Shown here one piece after another: positions 63,047 through 64,000 of a DNA stretch of 64,000 bases. Under the pieces are notes generated by a model. It was not told where the DNA came from and did no database searches. It saw only the letters and a program-made list of their open reading frames with translations. The DNA is taken from assembly GCA_937974195.1 (NCBI GenBank), contig CALJIC010000288.1, positions 4,748-68,747 on the forward strand, in the 5' to 3' direction. The stretch comes from an uncultured Roseiflexaceae bacterium. Lineage in GTDB: Bacteria > Chloroflexota > Chloroflexia > Chloroflexales > Roseiflexaceae. The position numbers and the translations under genes are program-made. Within the stretch, counting starts at the first letter, position 1; each line of letters begins with the position of its first letter.

Positions 63047-63886
63047 TCAGCCCTCGAGGAACTCGCGCCAGGAGTGCCGCGGCTCGTAGCCGAGCGCCCG
63101 GCGCGCGCCGTCCACGCTCAGCAGCGTCGCGTAGTCGTGGGGCAGCGGGCGCAGCGGGACATCGGGGTAGACCTCGGCCATCAGCTCGCGGCTGGGGCGG
63201 TTCATGACGGTGTCGCCGGCGGCGATGATGAACACCTGGGCGCCCGAGACGTCGGCCTCGAGGCTCAGCCGGCAGCTCTGGGCCACATCGCGGGCGTCGA
63301 CGTAGCCCCACAGGTTCCACTTGCGCTTGTGCGGGTCGTCCCAGAAGCTGGGGAACTGCTGGTAGGCCTCCGGCTCCATGATGTTCGAGAAGCGCAGCCC
63401 GACGAACGGCACGCCGCTCCAGCGGCTGAACTGGCGCGCCATCTCCTCGCAGAGCACCTTCGAGAGGGCGTAGCTGCTCTCGGGGTAGAGCGGCGCCTCC
63501 TCGTCGATCGGGGCGTAGTGCGGCTGCACGCTGGCGAACGGCAGCCCGAGCGTGGTCTCGCTCGAGGCCCACACCACCCGCCGCAGGCCGAGCAGCGTCG
63601 CCGCGCGGAACACGTTGTAGGTGGTCGTCGTGTTGTGGCGGAACATGCGCTCCTCGGTCCAGCCGCTCGGGTTGGGGTTGGCGGCCAGGTGCACCACCGC
63701 GTCGTAGCCGTGCAGCGCCTCGATCGTCTCGCCGAGGTTCGTGAGGTCCACGCACTGGTAGCGGCAGAGCTGCTCGCGCGGCGGCGCGATGTCGATGTTG
63801 AAGACCTCGTAGCCGCGGTTGAGCAGCTCGTAGATCGTGGCGCGGCCGGCCTTGCCGCTGCCGCCGGTGACGGCCACTTTATTCAT
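63047..63886 (-). CDS. NAD-dependent epimerase/dehydratase (extended SDR)
   Basis: A 279-residue extended short-chain dehydrogenase. NAD motif 'VTGGSGKAGRATI' (GxxGxxG form), acidic 'NIDIA' after beta-2, 'VHLAANPNPSG', and the catalytic Ser-Tyr-Lys as 'WASSETT' and 'SYALSKVLCEE'. It resembles UDP-sugar epimerases and uronate dehydrogenases; the substrate is not fixed by sequence. AAGGAG precedes the ATG, and a long hairpin (63899-63937) stands directly upstream. Confidence 0.87.
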   Translation of the reverse strand: MNKVAVTGGSGKAGRATIYELLNRGYEVFNIDIAPPREQLCRYQCVDLTNLGETIEALHGYDAVVHLAANPNPSGWTEERMFRHNTTTTYNVFRAATLLGLRRVVWASSETTLGLPFASVQPHYAPIDEEAPLYPESSYALSKVLCEEMARQFSRWSGVPFVGLRFSNIMEPEAYQQFPSFWDDPHKRKWNLWGYVDARDVAQSCRLSLEADVSGAQVFIIAAGDTVMNRPSRELMAEVYPDVPLRPLPHDYATLLSVDGARRALGYEPRHSWREFLEG

Positions 63887-63898
63887 CTGGTGCTCCTT

Positions 63899-63937
63899 CC
63901 GCCCCTCTGCCGCGACTGCGTCGCGTCAGAGCGGCGG
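63899..63937 (-). other. Long leader hairpin before the epimerase gene
   Basis: CCGCCCCTCTGCCGCGAC pairs with GTCGCGTCAGAGCGGCGG at 16 of 18 positions around a 3-base loop, next to the Shine-Dalgarno of the epimerase gene. It may be the end of an upstream transcript or a translation-control structure. Confidence 0.5.
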
Positions 63938-63940
63938 AAA

Positions 63941-63974
63941 ATAAAAGTGTCGTGGAGGGCGTGCCGCCCTCCAC
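63941..63974 (-). terminator. Terminator of a minus-strand gene beyond the window
   Basis: GTGGAGGGC-GTGCC-GCCCTCCAC (63952-63974) is a perfect 9-bp hairpin followed on the minus strand by ACACTTTTATTTT. It should end a transcript entering from beyond 64000. Confidence 0.65.
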
Positions 63975-64000
63975 ACCTCCCGGCCCGCGAGTGCCACACA

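Overview
The window is GC-rich bacterial chromosome, packed with genes, with no rRNA, tRNA, CRISPR array or recognisable insertion sequence. Gene content suggests a member of the Chloroflexota, close to the Roseiflexus/Chloroflexus group: secreted proteins with long Pro/Thr/Ala linkers, LGFP-like 'FPETGH...ERNRFEYHPE' repeats, a protein with an N-terminal Cys motif followed by GerMN domains, a short EF-Ts, and housekeeping gene orders (DUF177-rpmF-fabH-fabD-fabG; rpsB-tsf-pyrH-frr-uppS-cdsA-rseP). No rRNA gene is present to prove this, so the assignment is an inference.

Layout. 0-9 kb: cell-envelope and unknown genes (RlpA-like secreted protein, HtrA protease, GalT-like protein, VanW-like/beta-lactamase-fold lipoprotein, DUF4139 protein, HD phosphohydrolase). 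9-13 kb: a hybrid histidine kinase with receivers at both ends, and an eIF2B-family protein. 13-17.6 kb: a three-gene membrane/cell-wall operon behind a perfect-consensus promoter carrying a LexA-like palindrome, then a convergent GH5-like secreted hydrolase. 17.7-22.5 kb: 2-oxoacid dehydrogenase E1alpha-E1beta-E2, convergent with an MFS transporter. 22.6-30.8 kb: LiaF-like protein, YcaQ-like DNA glycosylase, FmdB zinc ribbon, cysE-cysS-prmA-rsmE, and an S41 protease. 31-34.5 kb: sugar ABC importer (binding protein and two permeases, no ATPase). 34.5-37.7 kb: GT39-like membrane protein and CrtI-like desaturase. 37.7-38.4 kb: a gene-free block with its own strong promoter and end hairpin, a candidate non-coding RNA. 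38.4-47 kb, mostly minus strand: fatty-acid operon, coaD, rsmD, an arginase-fold protein coupled to a HemL-like aminotransferase, and a phosphoesterase. 47-56.4 kb: GerMN protein, then a long minus-strand run from rpsB to a split, membrane-anchored Cas4-like nuclease. 56.5-64 kb: adenylate-kinase paralogue, glgA, glycolate-oxidase-like subunits, phosphoesterase, Dabb protein and an NAD-dependent epimerase.

How the genes work together. The housekeeping runs combine translation (S2, EF-Ts, RRF, CysRS, L32, RsmD, RsmE, PrmA) with lipid and envelope precursor synthesis (UppS, CdsA, FabH/D/G, CoaD). Envelope maintenance recurs throughout (HtrA, S41 and S2P proteases, LytM and glucosaminidase-like proteins, LiaF-like protein).

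Most notable observations: (i) a repeat family with inverted GTGAC-rich arms around a shared core, found at three loci and supplying stop codons to neighbouring genes; (ii) a LexA-like operator inside the promoter of the cell-wall operon; (iii) a Cas4-like protein whose four iron-sulphur cysteines lie on two separate membrane proteins; (iv) a FabG homologue lacking both catalytic Ser and Lys; (v) the candidate RNA locus near 38 kb; (vi) a possible AUC start codon downstream of coaD.
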